Shown: positions 4,973-5,962 of the stretch, piece after piece
How the letters are laid out: the number at the start of each line of letters is the position of its first letter
How positions within the stretch are numbered: the stretch's first letter is position 1
DNA from: Propionibacteriaceae bacterium
Lineage (GTDB): Bacteria; Actinomycetota; Actinomycetes; Propionibacteriales; Propionibacteriaceae
Reading direction: 5' to 3'
Assembly: GCA_031287505.1 (NCBI GenBank)
Contig: JAITSW010000236.1
Coordinates: 1-5,962 of the forward strand
Length of the DNA stretch: 5,962 bases
Notes under the pieces: model-generated
The model's database searches: none
What the model was told of the DNA's origin: nothing
What the model saw: only the letters and a program-made list of their open reading frames with translations
Made by a program: the position numbers and the translations under genes

Positions 4973-5956
4973 ATGGTTAGGAAGGCGTTGGCCAGTGTTG
5001 TGGTAGGCCTGTGGGCTTTCCTTGATCTGTTTTCCAATAGGCATTTGGGCAACCACCCCCAGGTCGAATCGGAATATGATCGAGCCTATTTGCCATCCGA
5101 ACGTGAATACTGGCTGATGGATATCCACCGGCCACACAACGCGGTTGGCCCAATGCCGACGATCATCGCCGTGCACGGTGGCGGTCTTTTCGGTGGAGAC
5201 AAGGGTCAAGACACCGCCTTTTGCCAACAACTCGCTGCCCGGGGGTTCGCCGTCCTCAATATAAATTACCGACGCACTCCGCGGCATTCGGTGCGGGAAT
5301 CAATTGCGGACGTCCTTGCCGCAATCGACTGTGTGGCAAACTTTTCGGCTGATCTCAAGGTCGACCCAGACCGGGTCTTCCTGGTGGGGGAGTCGGCCGG
5401 GGCGCTGCTTGTCTGCACCATCTCTTTGGCTCTCGTAGACGATAATTTCCGTCGTTCCCTAGAGCTTGACTCGGTGAGCTTGTTTGAGGGGTTGGGATCT
5501 GAGCCGCACGGCGAGGGGCAGGGGGATTGGGCTCCGGCCGCCTTTGACGGCATCCGCTCCAAGCTCGGTATTCGCGCCTTAGGCTTGGTCAGCCCCATGT
5601 TGGCCATCGATGAACGCTCATATCGCGGATTTGGGGTGAATGCCATTAATTTCGGACGGGCGGAGAGCGAGAAGAGGCTCAAGGACGCCCTAGCGCTGGA
5701 AAATCTGCCCGACCTGAGCCAGCTGCCTCCGATCTACGGGGTGTCATCGCGGCAAGACTGGCTCTTCAAGATGAGCAAGGCCTTCGTGCGGCGGCTTCAG
5801 AACGACAGGGCAGGGCATTTCTTCCGATTCTTCGGCAAACCCAAGACCCATCGGTTAGACCACATCTTTTCGGTCTTTAAGCCGCAGTACCCCCAAAGTC
5901 AACAGGTATTTGACGAGATGACGGCTTTTTTCAAGAAGACCGAGGGGAGAATTTGA
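4973..5956 (+). CDS. Alpha/beta-hydrolase, probable carboxylesterase
   Basis: This is a 327-residue serine hydrolase of the alpha/beta-fold, similar in motifs to the hormone-sensitive-lipase and feruloyl/acetyl esterase groups; the substrate is unknown. The oxyanion-hole motif HGGG is at 68-71, the nucleophile elbow GESAG is at 139-143 (Ser141), the probable acid is Asp262 in SRQDWLF, and the probable base is His297 in RLDHIF. All triad members are present, so it should be active. Residues 5-20 are hydrophobic behind an N-terminal VRK, which could be a signal anchor or an uncleaved membrane segment; no clear cleavage site is seen. The ATG at 4973 is the first start after an in-frame TAG at 4961, and with no Shine-Dalgarno sequence it is probably translated from a leaderless mRNA. 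The stop TGA overlaps the next ATG by one base (TGATG), indicating an operon continuing to the right. A role in removing acyl groups from xylo-oligosaccharides is conceivable but unsupported. Confidence 0.88.
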   Translation: MVRKALASVVVGLWAFLDLFSNRHLGNHPQVESEYDRAYLPSEREYWLMDIHRPHNAVGPMPTIIAVHGGGLFGGDKGQDTAFCQQLAARGFAVLNINYRRTPRHSVRESIADVLAAIDCVANFSADLKVDPDRVFLVGESAGALLVCTISLALVDDNFRRSLELDSVSLFEGLGSEPHGEGQGDWAPAAFDGIRSKLGIRALGLVSPMLAIDERSYRGFGVNAINFGRAESEKRLKDALALENLPDLSQLPPIYGVSSRQDWLFKMSKAFVRRLQNDRAGHFFRFFGKPKTHRLDHIFSVFKPQYPQSQQVFDEMTAFFKKTEGRI

Positions 5957-5962
5957 TGTTCG
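5956..5962 (+). CDS. Start of a downstream gene (two codons visible)
   Basis: An ATG at 5956 shares its A with the TGA stop of the esterase gene. It is preceded by GGGGAG (5944-5949), a plausible Shine-Dalgarno sequence at six-base spacing. The overlap suggests translational coupling with the esterase. Only Met-Phe can be read, so no function can be assigned. Confidence 0.6.

Noticed and set aside
1..5962. CRISPR arrays, insertion sequences, toxin-antitoxin or phage-defence genes
   Set aside because: No spaced direct repeats, transposase motifs or terminal inverted repeats were seen. All sizeable genes belong to familiar metabolic families.

Overview
The window looks like ordinary chromosomal DNA from a moderately GC-rich actinobacterium. 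The evidence is actinobacterial-type XylA, XylB and GH3 sequences, SD-led genes beside one apparently leaderless gene, and tRNA genes without an encoded CCA. XylA most resembles the Arthrobacter type in one diagnostic loop. I cannot place the genus from sequence alone.

Layout. Positions 1-1882 on the minus strand hold xylA (xylose isomerase, complete) followed after 17 bp by xylB (xylulokinase, running off the left edge after 224 codons). Positions 1883-2229 are a divergent regulatory region. Positions 2230-4584 on the plus strand hold a 784-residue glycoside hydrolase family 3 enzyme, most likely an intracellular beta-xylosidase. Positions 4681-4868 carry two minus-strand tRNA genes, tRNA-Pro(UGG) then tRNA-Gly(UCC), probably one transcript. 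Positions 4973-5956 on the plus strand encode an alpha/beta-hydrolase of the HGGG/GESAG esterase type. A further gene starts at 5956 and leaves the window at once.

How the genes fit. The GH3 enzyme would release xylose (or another pentose or glucose) from imported short oligosaccharides in the cytoplasm. XylA converts xylose to xylulose, and XylB phosphorylates it for the pentose phosphate pathway. The two arms are transcribed divergently. The region between them holds four GAAA-n-TTTC-like inverted repeats, resembling the CGAAA-n-TTTCG elements known from streptomycete xylanase and xylosidase promoters, so a single repressor may control both arms. No regulator or transporter gene lies in the window. 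The esterase is separated from this locus by the tRNAs, and a link to xylan use is only a guess.

I found no CRISPR array, mobile element or clearly novel system. The items most worth a second look are the operator-like array, the leaderless esterase start, a perfect in-frame 18-bp tandem duplication in the GH3 gene, and the inverted repeats around the tRNA genes.
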